Shown here: in pieces, positions 43,453-56,778 of the stretch | Layout: the number at the start of each line of letters is the position of its first letter | Numbering within the stretch: the stretch's first letter is position 1 | Assembly: GCA_958450365.1 (NCBI GenBank) | Contig: CAUEEP010000913.1 | Coordinates: 849,001 to 913,000, forward strand | Direction: 5' to 3' | Source of the DNA: Mesorhabditis belari | Lineage: Eukaryota; Nematoda; Chromadorea; Rhabditida; Rhabditidae | Length of the DNA: 64,000 nt | Program-made: the position numbers and the translations under genes | Notes under the pieces: model-generated | What the model was told of the DNA's origin: nothing | Seen by the model: only the letters and a program-made list of their open reading frames with translations | Databases searched by the model: none

Positions 43453-46400
43453 TCATAAATCGTAAACAGATTGTCGATCATCGGCATCGATTTTCAGCAT
43501 TTCCGTCGATTGTTCGGTTTCGCGAACTGTAAATCGATTTGATTGATTGATTGATTGATTGATTGCTTAAAACTTAAAAGGGATATTCTTCTAAATAATT
43601 AGAAGAGTAATATTAAGTAAATTAGAAGAGTAATAATAAGTATATTAGAATAGTAATAATAAGTAAAGTAGAAAAGTAATAAGAAGTAAATTAGAAGAGT
43701 AATATTAAGTAAATTAGAAGAGTAATAATAAGTAAATTAGAAGAGTAATATTAAGTAAATTAGAAGAGTAATAATAAATCACCATTTAGTGATGTATTTT
43801 GTAGTCAAAGAAATGTAAACACCCCCTTTCTGGTTACCATTTTATTCAACAAAATCGAAGAATATTAATTTTACAGCTTTCTCTGGGATCACGTTCAATT
43901 AGAAACTCAAAATTAGTGCTAAATGACCAGTTTGGTGTGCTCAAAGATGTAAATGGACCTGTCTAGAAAATTCAATTCCATTTTCTTGTTACATAAATCA
44001 TTTCTATAAGAAAAATGAAGAATTGTGTACGCCAGAAAGGATGTGTTTACATTTTGTGAGTACGGATTGACTACAAACTACACTACGAACGTAAACTACA
44101 AACTACACTACAAACTACACTACAAACGCTTCTAACTTGCTTCAAATATGCTAGATTGACATGATCTATAGCTCAAAAAATAGAGAATCTCAAGAGCTTT
44201 CCAATGGACTAAAGCATACTCAAAAATAGCAATGCTAAAGAAAGTTACAGTAGTTTATAGTCCACTCAAAAAAATAGAGAAACTCAAGAGCTTTCGAATG
44301 GATTCAAATGAAAAGAATGGACGAATGGAAAGGCACACTCAAAAACAGCAATGCTAATTCTTTTAATCTTTCGATCAACATCATTTTTAGAGTTGAACAG
44401 ATGAAAACTGAACAGTTTACTTTTCAATTTGTTTAATGGATTAATGAATTTGTTCTTTTATAATCTTAAATTTGTAAACCCACTCTTTCTAGTGCATTCA
44501 ATTCTCTATTTTCAAGCAATTTCATGAGAAAAATATAGAATTAAAGATGCCAGAATGATGCATTTATTGAAAACTATTGTTGAAAAAGATACATTTTTTA
44601 AGAAAATAAAAAGGAAACAGATTTCCCTTAATGTAAAGTTTTTCTAATATTTGATATTTTATTTCTCACCCTTTCTCCTCCTTTCCAATGTCATAATATC
44701 AGGCCAATGAAGAGCTGGCTGACTGCTATGCAAATTTAGGCGAACACTTGAACTCGTTGATGTTGAACCCTGGAATATATTTGTGTTGAAAAGACTTATC
44801 CAAAGATTATCCAAAATGAATACAAAAATATCACCTGTGAATCAGCCCATTCAGCTATTCGGATTTCGATCGAGTCGGGGTGAACCTCGAGCTCGCGCAA
44901 CACTCGAGTAAGGATCTAGAAATTTGGAAAAGTTTCGAGTTTCAAAGTCGTCCCTGTAATAAAGTAAAGACATTCATTAATGGCAAAGAATTTGGGGGAA
45001 TCGAAGGGGGAATTGAACCGGGCAGAATTGAATTGAATTGAATGGATCTTCTGCTTACAACTAAGCTATCGGCTTTCTCAAGAAATAGGGAAGAGAAAAA
45101 AGCAAGAGAGAGAAATACCCGGGTCTTTAGAGCTGATTTTCAAGCCGTGGGTTTGAAAATCAGATCACGGGGATTAGTAATAAAGTAAAGAAATGAATGG
45201 CAAAGAATTTAGAACCGAGTGGGAATCGAAAGTGATCGTCTACTAATGGAGAAAGTAATCCCAAAGTGCATCAAATCATTTCCATCAAGTTAAACCAAAA
45301 GTAGATCCTCTCAAAGAAAATGGTGCGAAAATTGCTTGTCAAAAGCAATTTATCTCGTAAATGTTTAATAGTTTCTATTTTATTGTAGACATGAGCACTA
45401 TAAATTACAAAAATGACGAACTATCACAAAACAAACGCTTTTAACTTGCTTCAAATCTGCTAGATTGACATGATCTATAGCTCAAAAAATAGAGAATCTC
45501 AAGAGCTTTCGAATGGATTAAAGCACACTCAAAAATAGCAATGCTAAAGAAAGTTACAGTAGTTTGTAGCAGCTTGACTTGATTGCTTCGACTACGCGCG
45601 AATACGATCGGATTACAATCGTAATTACAATCGTAATCCGACCGTATTCGCGCGTAGTTGAAGCAATCAAGTCAAGCTGCTACAAACTACTGTAATTTTC
45701 TTTAGCATTGATATTTTTCAGTGTGCTTTAATCTATTGGAAAGCTCTTGAGATTCTCTATTTTTTGAGCTATAGATCATGTCAATCTAGCAGATTTGAAG
45801 CAAGTTAGTAGCGTTTGTAGTTTACGTTTGTAGTTTGTAATGTCATGTCTAGTTTTTTTTATTGATCTTGGTGGAAATCATAAGTTTCAAAATAAAAAAT
45901 TGTTTCCACATTTTTCTCTCGACAATTTAGAATGAAGTTCTCGAGTGAAACTAGCTTTTTTTTTTTAAAGTTTAGTTTCAAATTTCAAATTGTACAAACC
46001 AATTCGACAGCCGTTTTCTTATGAAATGGTCTCGGCATGAAACAAAGCGCAAAACGAGCGTCCACCTCGTCGACTGTCGTCAAAATTCTCTCCTTTGTCA
46101 AGCGAAAAGTTTCCTCGTCGAGCACTCCGGGCAAAGAATTCACAACAATCACCTAGAAATATTCGGTTGTATAAATTTGAAGATGAATATCGTAAATATT
46201 GGGCTTTTAATAGAAGAGCCAGGTTTTAATAGAAGAGCCAGCAATATTTGAATAGAAGAGCCAGCTCTTGAAATAAATACGCCACTTTAGTGCTTGAGTG
46301 TGCTTTAATTTGAAATTCGCAATTGAAAAGATTGAAAAACATGGAAATTTATTGTAAAAGAAATAAAAACTGTAAAGTAACTGTAATTGTAAAGTTTTTC

Positions 46401-49400
46401 TTTGCACAGAGTTCTCTGGAGTGCTCAAAAATGTAAACACATCCTTTCTAGTGTACAGAAGAGTCAATTTCTGCATGGCGACAAATTTGAAATATTGAAA
46501 ATTTAACCGGAAATTGGTACGTAGAAAGTTTTCATTTCTTTTCAGAACAAAACATTTGGAAAATACTTATTCTATTGTTAGTCGTTAGTCGTCCCTTAGT
46601 CGTTCATTAATCTCAGCAAAAACATTTTCATAACCCCAATTTTGAAACATTAAAATTTTAAAGGAAAGTTGATAGATGAAAACTTTCTATTAAGCAAAAC
46701 TACCGTAATAATTCTAATAGAAGACCATGGTCTTCTAATTTTCAACCCCCCCAAAATTGATCGGCCAAAAAAGTAGGTAAGGGTCCCCTAAATAAATCAA
46801 AAAATTAAAAATTGTTAAAAACTATTTCAAACGATAGCCCTTGGCCCAAAACATGCCAAAAACATGTCTAAAAGTGAAATTATTTTCTTGCCCGGACTCC
46901 ATAGAAAATCTTTCAAAAAAAATCCATGTGGGGGACCACATAAAATTTTTTCCAAAAAGTTATTTTTTAATTTTTTCAAAAACTACGTCTCCAATTTAAC
47001 TGCCGGGGCTAAAATATTACTATCTGGACCCAAATCTATCATTCTACTTAAAAAGAAGTTTTAAAAAGTCCCGATTTCAAGGGGTCAGGGGGGTGGTCTT
47101 CTATTAGAGACTGGTCTTCTATTAGAGACTGGTCTTCTATTAGAGACTGGTCTTCTATTAGAGACTGGTCTTCTATTAGAGACTGGTCTTCTATTAGAGA
47201 CTGGTCTTCTATTAGAGACTGGTCTTCTATTAGAGACTGGTCTTCTATTAGAATTATTACGGTATATTTATTTATTGCTTTAGAAACTTTTCTACAGGAT
47301 AAATATTTGAATTATTGCTTAAAAAGATTGATTTTATCTTTCTTTCAAATTAGCACTTGAAAGAAACACCATCACCTTTCAAATTTCAATGAGAAATATT
47401 TAAATTTAACCGAGTTTTGTTAAATGAAGTTTTTAGGCTATCAGATACTTTGTAAAGTTTAGATCAAATTTTGAACTAAAAAACCCCTTCTTACCTTCAA
47501 CGGTGTGGCCATTCCAGAGCTCGAACTTCTCACCGTTGTGTACTTTGAACCGGTCGACGTTGGAGAGGAATCTTCCGATGCTGTCGCCAAGTAAGTCTTT
47601 AGTGCCTGAAGTTGGATTAATTACGCAAGAAGTAACAATGAGCACAAAGTAAATCTTGAGAAGATCAGATTGTGATTTTGTGAGTAGAAAAGAAACTAGA
47701 GCTAAAAATCATTTTCGGAATTAAAAATAATAATAATGATTTGATCTGTCTTCGCACTTAGCGCAGATCACAACCCGCTTCCACATTTACTGAGGCAGAA
47801 GTGTAGTTGTCGTAGCCGATGATACTCCGATGGCCGGGCTGGGGCGCTCGGAGGGGAACCCATGGGAGTCGAACCCACGACTAACCCGCGCCGACGTTGC
47901 TCAACTTGGCAGATCGGACGGGGTCGACCACAGACCCTTCCCTTTCTGGGCCCCTTTTCGGAATTGAAAAGATTGAAATATGGAAATTTATTGTAAAAGA
48001 AATAAAAACTTTAAAGTAACTGTAATTGTAAAGTTTTTCTTTACACAGAGTTCTCTGAAGTGCCACAAAAGTGTAAACACATCCTTTCTAGTGTACAGAA
48101 CTCTTTCATTTTTCATCTCGAAGCAATAGTTTGGTGAGAAACGAGAAAAAAAATGAGGATTAAGTGCACTGGAAAGAATGTGTTCAAATTCTTTGAGTAC
48201 AATATACAAGGTATAAAACTATTAGAGCGCTCACCTCAAAGTACGGCTTATAAAAACGCGGTCCAGTGGCATGGGGATCTGGGCAAAACCAGTGTAGATC
48301 GGGATTGATTTCAGAAGTGGATGAACAAATGACGAGATCTTTCAGAGGTGATCTCTCCAATAAACCACGACCATAGGCGGAGGTCAGAGTCTGGAAAACA
48401 AGACTTGAAAAGTAATCAACTTCAGTTAAATTTTCAGCATCTTTATGTCAGGGCAAATGATCTAATTTTGAAATGTATTGCTTTTGGACTTTTTGTTCTC
48501 GAGCATCCGATCGATGACACGACAAGAGAGAAAGGTTTTTACCAAAAAGCACTTAAGGTTGAACCAGGGTCAAACAGTTGAGAGCCTAGCGCACTTAACA
48601 CTTGGCCACGACGACACGTTATCCGGGAGACGCTTGATATTTGCTATCGGGGGATGCTTGATATAATTTTTGATATAAAATCTTGATATCATTTGATATA
48701 AAATCGCTTGATATTTGCGCGGTCAGATAACACTCAAAAACTTCTTACAGACAAACTTTAAACGAATTTAAATCAAAAATTTGAAGCCATTACACAAAAG
48801 CGATATTCGGAATGAGTTAGAGTTAGACAAAATAAGTTGAGTTAGAGTGAGTTAGAGTGAGTTAGAGTGAGTTAGAGTGAGTTAGAGTGAGTTAGAGTGA
48901 GTTAGAGCGGAATGAGTTAGAGTTAGGCAAAAAAAATAAGTTAGATCGTAAATAAACAATGATCTCTAGTCAGTGTCTTGCTGAGTTTTTAGCTTTCTTT
49001 TCATGAAAATGATTAAGACCTGATTTAGAATTCGAGTTTTGCATTTGTGAAAATGATCTCATTGAATTTTTATATTAATTTTGTAGATATTTTCAAAAAA
49101 ACTCACCGGATGGAAACTCGGCAGAATGTAGTCACTGCGCACAAAAGCCGAAATCGGATTGAGGATTTCCTGGAAAATAGCTGTAAATTAAGCATAATGC
49201 CGTCAATAAATAAATAAATAACTAGATCAATAACTAGATCAATAACTAGATCATTAACTAGATCAATAACTAGATCAATAACTAGATCAATAACTAAATC
49301 AATAACTAAATCAATAAATAAATAAATAACTAGATCAATAACTAGATCAATAACTAAATCAATAACTAAATCAATAACTAAATCAATAACTAAATCAATA

Positions 49401-52400
49401 ACTAAATCAATAACTAAATCAATAACTAAATCAATAACTAAATCAATAAATAAATAAATAACTAAATAACTAACTAACTAAATAACTAACTAACTAAATA
49501 AATCTCACCCTCAGCTCCTTTTCGCTTTCTTCGGTCTTCCGGATACCGCGGCGGCTGATCGAATGCGATGTGTCGGCGACAATGTTCGGCTCTCGCTTCT
49601 GAAAAGTTTACGTTTCAAAATTTCAAAATGTGCAACTTTAAAGCACTAAAAGCTTTCTTAATATCTTTCAAAAATGAACCTCCATTCTCTTCAACAATTC
49701 GTGTTCTCCCCAACGAATCACTGCCTCCAAAATCTCGAGCTCGGTGGCCTAAAAAAAAAAATTTGCAGTTGCAAAAGGAATCGAATTTTTTTTTTGGGAA
49801 ACTCTACATTTAACTAAAAATATTTGACTCCTAATCGTTGTTCCTAATCTAATCATATCGTTATCATTCTTTTGGCTACCATTTCTTTTTTCTATTACCT
49901 GCAAAAATGGGCTTGCAACAAGATGTCCAAGTTGATCGATCGTCAAATAAAATAAATGATGTGTGGAGGCGATTCGTGAGAATTCCGAGATCTCAAAGTT
50001 TAGTTTTAATCATAAATTTGATTTTTCTTTGTAAGCTTTTGGAATAATATTATTCTACAATTGGAATAATATTATTCTACAATTGGAATAATATTAGTTT
50101 ACAATTAGAATAATATTATTCTACAATTGGAATAATATATCTACAATTGAAATAATATATCTACAATTGGAATAATATTAGTCTACAATTAGAATAATAT
50201 TATTCTACAATTAGAATAATATTAGTCTACAATTTCCAAAGAAAACTTTTCAATCAAGCAAGTTATTGGTTCGTTAAATGCTGGTTCAATAACGTTAAAT
50301 GCTGGTTCGTCAAATTGAATTTGCATGAAAAACATTATTGTTTTACTTCTTTGATATAAATTTGTGCAAAATTTGCAACTTTTCCTCACCAAAAATGCTC
50401 GGGAAACGTTTGCCACAAAATGCGATCCGCCGTCTTCGGCCCACGAAAGAATTGAGACACATGTGTCGATTGACAGAGAATCCACGATCACATCTTCGCA
50501 CACTTAATTCAACTTTCTTCTATAAATTCTTTTGGCACTAACTCTAGAACTTTTGAAATAATGACTTTAAAATATTTGAACCTTTTAACCTAAAGATTAA
50601 AACTAAGCGAAGATTAAAAGACACATCGAATTCACCCAATAAATTTTCCTGTACCATGAACTTTTTGATACATTTTTTTTTGGAAAACCGTCAAACCTTT
50701 TGTTGGTTTGATATTTTGACAGATTTTTTTTGTTTATCTTGAACTAGAATTACTTGTCAGCTTGTTTATTAATAGTCAAACCAACAATGCACAAGTTTGG
50801 TGAGCCCAAAGAATTTAGCGATATGGACGAGTTGGCTGGCCTGATGAAGGGGTGAGTCTGGATTGCGGCCGCTCACAATCGCTCGAGCCTCGCTCAACGA
50901 CGAGACAGAGATCATTGATGGCGAGATCTGAAAGGAAAATAAACTAAACTAAAGAAACTTTCGAAGGGCTAAGCCAACTCTAATAAGCTTTGTAGCGCAT
51001 CAGCTCTCTTATATTACTTTGACCTATCTTGTTTAGGTATTTTATCTTACAATCGGCTGGAATAAAAGAATTCAGTTGATAGAATTAAAGAAGTTACCGT
51101 AAATACTGTAATAGTAATGACGGTACTGTAAATACTGTAATAGTAATGTAATAGTAATGACCCCCATAATGACGGGGCGGAGTGTTGCGTAGTCTAGCCT
51201 TGAACGAGTTTTTCTCGACACTGGCTTATGCTACAATGCGCGCTTAGGTATCAAAAAATAGCCCTGAATTTCAGCTATTTTTTGATACCAAAGACGCATT
51301 TTTTGAAAGTACGGGCGCTTTGGAAAAAATGAAATACTAAAGAACTTTTGCGACTACGCGACTGTCCTAAGGGGGTGGGGTATTATTACAGTATTTACGG
51401 TAAACTTCTAGATAAACCTACCCTGCTGAGATCGAGTTGATCGGTGTACAAATAGTGAACAATCACTGGAGCCATTGAACGTGGGAGAAGATTCTCGTCA
51501 AGTACCTAAAAACGAAGTTGGTCAATGTTAGAATAAGAAAAATATCCGATTTCTCTCTCACTCACCACTCGATCCACATGTCTCCTTTTTACAAGTGATG
51601 CGAAAAGTTCGGATCTTGTCGCAATCAATTCCGAATCCAAACGTATTTCATGATCATTAATAGAATGATCTAAATGGGAAAGACTTTGATAAAATGATTA
51701 AAGAGTTGCAATTTCTTGCTTGAAAAGCTGGGAAATTGTAGGACCATAGCATTGCTGCATTAGTAAAACTTTTTTAAGGCAAAAACTTGATAATTTTGAA
51801 ACAAAGAGTTCACGCCTCACGCGAGCTTATTTTATCTATCAGAATTCAACTGAATACCAAGATTAATGCAATTTTAAAATCTTTTGTTGAGTCAAATTTG
51901 TAAAGAGCTCAAGAGCTGGCTTTATGGATTTACTTTGAATATTTACTTGGATCAACGTCCGGCCTGCTCGAGAGTTGAATGATAAAATCTCCCTCTTCAT
52001 CAGCTGTCATTTCAAATGTTTCAAGATCGATGCAGAGAGGATTTGTGATCTAGAAATTCGTAAATTCTCTAGAAAAATACAACTTTTTACCTTTAAAATC
52101 GTTTTGATTTGACTCAGCGTTTCATTGGAAAGATCACAGCGTTCTGTGTAGAGATAGTTGATGAAATCTCTGAAAGATCACAGTTTTAAGTGATCATTTT
52201 CTCATCTACTAAAACAATTTTTGTTTCTTTTTTTCATTGAAATGGTTAGAGAGACTATCCTGGTTGTTTATAGATAATATTTTTATTCATTTGATTCGAT
52301 TCGATTCATTTGAAACTTCCTAAAACATTTCCCTTGATTAAAATCGAAAATTTCCAGATGATTTCGGGGAAAGTCAGATGTTAGAAGCAAAATCAAAACA

Positions 52401-54561
52401 AAAAAAAGTTAGATTCTAATTTAAAACGAGAAGGAGAATGACAAAAGTGTTTGATTGCAAGCATTCGGACTTAGATCTATCTTTTGAAACAATCATTAAA
52501 CAATCATTTCTTCATTAACTTAAAAACAAGTTAATAGATTAGATTTAATAGATAATAGATCAACTTGAAACAAAGCTATTCATTCAAAGTTAAAGCTTTC
52601 ATTTGATTTTCATTTGATTTTTATTGTGTCAGTAATTTTCTGTTTTGAAAAGAATAGAAATTGGATGAAATAAAACTCGTTTTGAATTTCATTACAATCA
52701 CTTCTTCTACTTAATAGCCGGCTAGATTGAGACAAGATTTTCTAGAACAAATCAAGACAACATTTTTTTTCTACAATGAATCTAATTCTGAATTCTCATT
52801 GATTTTAAAACATTTAAAGTTTCACAAGAAATTTCACTCACCTAAACTCTTCAACTGTAATTGATTCCAATGGAGAAGTGAGCTCAATGACACTTGTTGA
52901 TTCTGATGACATCTCGGTGATTAATTTGCATCGGATTCGAGCGAAACGGCGGTGAACCGGGAGTCTTTCACCCTAAAAGAATAGATTTGTTTTAGATTTT
53001 AGATTTTAGATTTTAGATCAAAATTGAATCAAATCTTATCAAGGTCCACAATGTGCCAGTATTTTTAGATTAAGCAATCAAAGCAAAGCAAAGCAATTAG
53101 ATCAGATCGTTTTATGATCTTGATCTATTAATCAATCGATTAATCACCTTGAAAACGAATTCAACCGTTTGTGTTGTCGACTTTAGCAATTGTTGGCCGA
53201 TTGATGGGACGGCTGGACGAGCGTTTGTCGCCTCCGAGTATAGCTCGAAGCTGAAATGATTGAATTTCAAATGGAAGCAGTTTATACAGTTTATACAGTT
53301 TGTACAGTTTATACAGTTTATACAGTTTGTACAGTTTATACAGTTTGTACATCTTTTTTGAAAGTCAAGAAAAGATTGGAAAAGATTGGAAAAGATTGAT
53401 GTGAAAGCAAAAGCGATCAGATAATCGTTTTGAAAAGCTACTTTGAAGTTGTGGTTTTGCTAACAAGAAGTGAAAAAGAAATGTATTGCCATTTTTGGCA
53501 ATTGATTTACGGCAATTGATTTGACTGCTCTGTGATTCTTTCTTGAGGTATCTATTTATCTTTTGGGTGTGTTTTGAGTGGTGTCCCGGGTAATTATTGT
53601 GATTTTGTTTTGTCGCTATTCAACTGAATAAAGCATAAATATAACTCACAGCTGCCTCATCGTGTCCATTTCCCGGAAAAGTGATTCCGCGTCTTCCAGC
53701 GGCCATTTCGTGATCAAATCTCGGAAAGTTCGAATTTTATCCCGATCGCCGGATTTTCTCTGAAAATTCGACTCAACCGCGATAATGAAGTCTTTAGTTA
53801 AGAGCCGCTATAACTATAACTATTTTGGGGTTAGTGTTTTGCTATAACTCTGTGTTGTTGAATGACAGATTCGTCATAACTTTCGTAAATGCTGTAACTG
53901 AAAGAGCCCCAACGAAAGCCGAACTCCCAGCGAGCAATCAAAGTACGCCAGTCAAGCAAATAAAGCAATTAAAGCTTTAATTGTCAATTTCTCTTTACTT
54001 ACCTTGAAGCTAATCTTTGCGAAATGTCTGGACGAGGCTGCGGCCAATGAGCTCAATTTGTTTTTCTTCTTCTTCGTAGCTGAGCGTTGCTCGGCCGATG
54101 GGCGAATTCGATCGACATCGTTTGTGGAGCGACTTTTGAAACTGAATTTGAACTAGTAGATACTAGTAGAAACTAGTAGATAGGTATTTGATTTAAAATG
54201 ATTCAAAAGGTTGCTCTTAAAAATCTTAAAGACAAATTTCTATGAAAGTCAATGATAGAAAAGTTTAAAGCTTTTCGAAAACTATGCTTGTCAACTTAGC
54301 TGTGTTGTTTTCATTAATTTTTTTAAACTTTCAGTTCTATTTCATGTTTCCTAAGCATTTTCCTTGTTAAAAACACAAAATTCTGCTTATCAAGCACTTC
54401 TTTATGCCCTAGTTTTGTTTATTTAAACACATTTTCATGAATAAAAACGTTTTTCCCCCTCTTTTGTGCTAATCATTAATCACTTTTTGATGCAATTCTA
54501 TCATTGTGCAAGAAAAAAACCTTATAAAAACCAACCGCAAGGAGCTTGAGTGACCGCCCAT
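43453..54561 (-). CDS. BTBD7: BTBD7-type BTB/BACK protein
   Basis: BTB-domain protein with two BTB domains and BACK, related to animal BTBD7 (cell shape and adhesion; mechanism in worms not established here). A 26-nt first exon (54561-54536) starts M-G-G-H-S-S-S-L, a likely N-myristoylation signal as in BTBD7. Next a basic exon at 54.1 kb, then 53.7 and 53.2 kb. BTB1 exons are at 52.95 and 52.15 kb (D-F-I-N-Y-L-Y-T). BTB2 is at 51.6-51.4 kb (E-I-R-L-D-S-E-L, V-I-V-H-Y-L-Y-T-D). The BACK region is at 50.4 kb (C-V-S-I-L-S-W-A-E-D), 49.7 kb (E-A-V-I-R-W-G-E-H-E-L), 49.55 kb (R-E-P-N-I-V-A-D-T) and 49.15 kb. The C-terminal part is at 48.3, 47.55, 46.1, 44.9, 44.7 and 43.5 kb, ending V-Y-D-L, stop 43453-43455. 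Introns are large and repeat-filled. Confidence 0.88.
43575..43778. repeat. tandem repeat (agtaaattagaagagtaataata)
   Basis: About nine copies of a 22-23 bp unit. AT-rich, intronic in BTBD7. Confidence 0.8.
44105..44265. mobile_element. single arm of the 45.4-kb palindrome
   Basis: Matches the left arm of 45428-45842 for about 150 bp (tagattgacatgatctatag, then aaaaatagagaatctcaaga). A shorter echo follows at 44270-44350. The opposite arm is lacking. Confidence 0.65.
45000..45075 (-). pseudogene. tRNA-like sequence
   Basis: Minus strand: GCCGATAGCTTAGTTGTAAGC (D-arm-like) and CCCGGTTCAATTCCC (T-arm-like), with an inserted attga/attca repeat between. Degenerate. Confidence 0.4.
45428..45842. 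mobile_element. 415-bp palindromic element
   Basis: Arms of about 200 bp (acttgcttcaaatctgctag ... gcttgacttgattgcttc) pair around a centre near 45635, where gattacaatcgtaattac lies. Non-coding; an orphan arm lies at 44105. In a BTBD7 intron. Confidence 0.8.
46318..46470. repeat. 150-bp dispersed repeat, copy 1
   Basis: Shares about 150 bp with 47960-48106 (ggaaatttattgtaaaagaa ... aaacacatcctttctagtgt). Both copies are in the same direction, in one or neighbouring introns of BTBD7. Shorter relatives lie at 43800, 44030 and 48165. Confidence 0.75.
46701..47264. mobile_element. TACCGTA-ended MITE with internal satellite
   Basis: Starts taccgtaataattctaatag and ends ctattagaattattacggta. It contains nine copies of an 18-bp unit (ctattagagactggtctt) at its right side. 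The termini match the other TACCGTA elements, but the internal sequence does not. Confidence 0.75.
47757..47952 (-). mobile_element. 5S-rRNA-like SINE candidate
   Basis: On the minus strand CCCGTCCGATCTGCCAAG, then TTGAGCAACGTCGG, then GGGTTAGTCGTGG follow the order and sequence of the middle of eukaryotic 5S rRNA, with the expected internal promoter region. The segment is GC-rich in an AT-rich intron. The 5' third of 5S is missing, and the 3' side continues into unrelated sequence (ctacgacaactacacttctg) instead of the 5S end. That layout suits a 5S-derived SINE or pseudogene. Confidence 0.55.
47960..48106. repeat. 150-bp dispersed repeat, copy 2
   Basis: Second copy of 46318-46470. It begins directly beside the 5S-like sequence, so the two may be parts of one composite repeat. 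Confidence 0.7.
48830..48912. repeat. 10-bp tandem repeat (gagttagagt)
   Basis: About seven copies, intronic in BTBD7. No other feature. Confidence 0.85.
49200..49500. repeat. 12-bp satellite (caataactaaat / caataactagat)
   Basis: About 22 copies of a 12-bp unit plus ataaataa and actaact runs. It ends just before the donor side of the BTBD7 exon at 49.51 kb. Confidence 0.9.
50035..50235. repeat. tandem repeat (attggaataatattattctaca)
   Basis: About nine copies of a 20-23 bp unit, each with an aataatatt palindrome. Intronic in BTBD7. Confidence 0.85.
51095..51402. mobile_element. TACCGTA-ended MITE (copy of 40868)
   Basis: Same interior as 40868-41136 (cgttgcg-like, gtagtctagccttgaacgag, gatttc-like centre). 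Its left end has a local duplication of taatagtaatga. It lies in a BTBD7 intron close to an exon at 51.42 kb. Confidence 0.8.
53278..53350. repeat. 9-bp repeat (tacagttta/tacagtttg)
   Basis: Eight copies of a 9-bp unit next to a BTBD7 exon. The open frame across it (Y-K-L) is an artefact of the unit length. Confidence 0.8.
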
Positions 54562-55228
54562 CAAAAGAGAGCACAAATCTACATTTACTGGCGGCCGTTT
54601 TCTAAAACGTGACTCGAATCCGATTACTGTAGTTTAGTGGTTATAAAAGAACAACAAACAAAAAATTAAAAGTCACAAATCATAAATTTTCACTCTCGCT
54701 TCATTTTCATCAGCTGTTCTTTTCCACTTTTTTTGGCTGATTGCCAATTCAAGCGCAGCGCAACGCTTTTGTGTGCAACTTTGCTAAATTCTTGAAACCT
54801 TTTACCTTGAAATTTTAACTTCACCATGAAATTTTGGCATTTCTTAAGAATCACTTGTGAATGTTAAGCGTTTTCCCGTATTTTGCACTTTCAATGAACC
54901 GGTTTTCCTTGCTAAATCGCCTATTTCGACACTCATTTCATTGGTTCGCTTCGGGACCACTTATCGCCTTCACGTGGAATTTTCATACGAGGAATGGAGC
55001 TATCGATTAGAATCGGAAAAGGGCAGAGAAAGAGAGTTCTCTTTTTGCCCCCTTTTTGTCGCCTCTTTTGCCATGATTTTGATGACTTGTCTAGCGGGCA
55101 AATCATTTATCGAATTTTGAAGTCACTTGATTTCCCTTGCGCATTTTTATTTTTCTTTTGAGATTTTCAAGCTGTTAACGTCGTTTTTTCTTTCAGGATT
55201 TCATTGACAACAAACAAGACCAAGCAAA
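54562..55228. promoter_or_regulatory. divergent promoter region BTBD7 / rab-1
   Basis: 667 bp between opposite start codons. On the rab-1 side a TTTTTTCTTTCAG acceptor (about 55185-55197) precedes the ATG by about 30 nt and suits trans-splicing. No further motif assigned. Confidence 0.5.
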
Positions 55229-56778
<1,550 letters not shown>

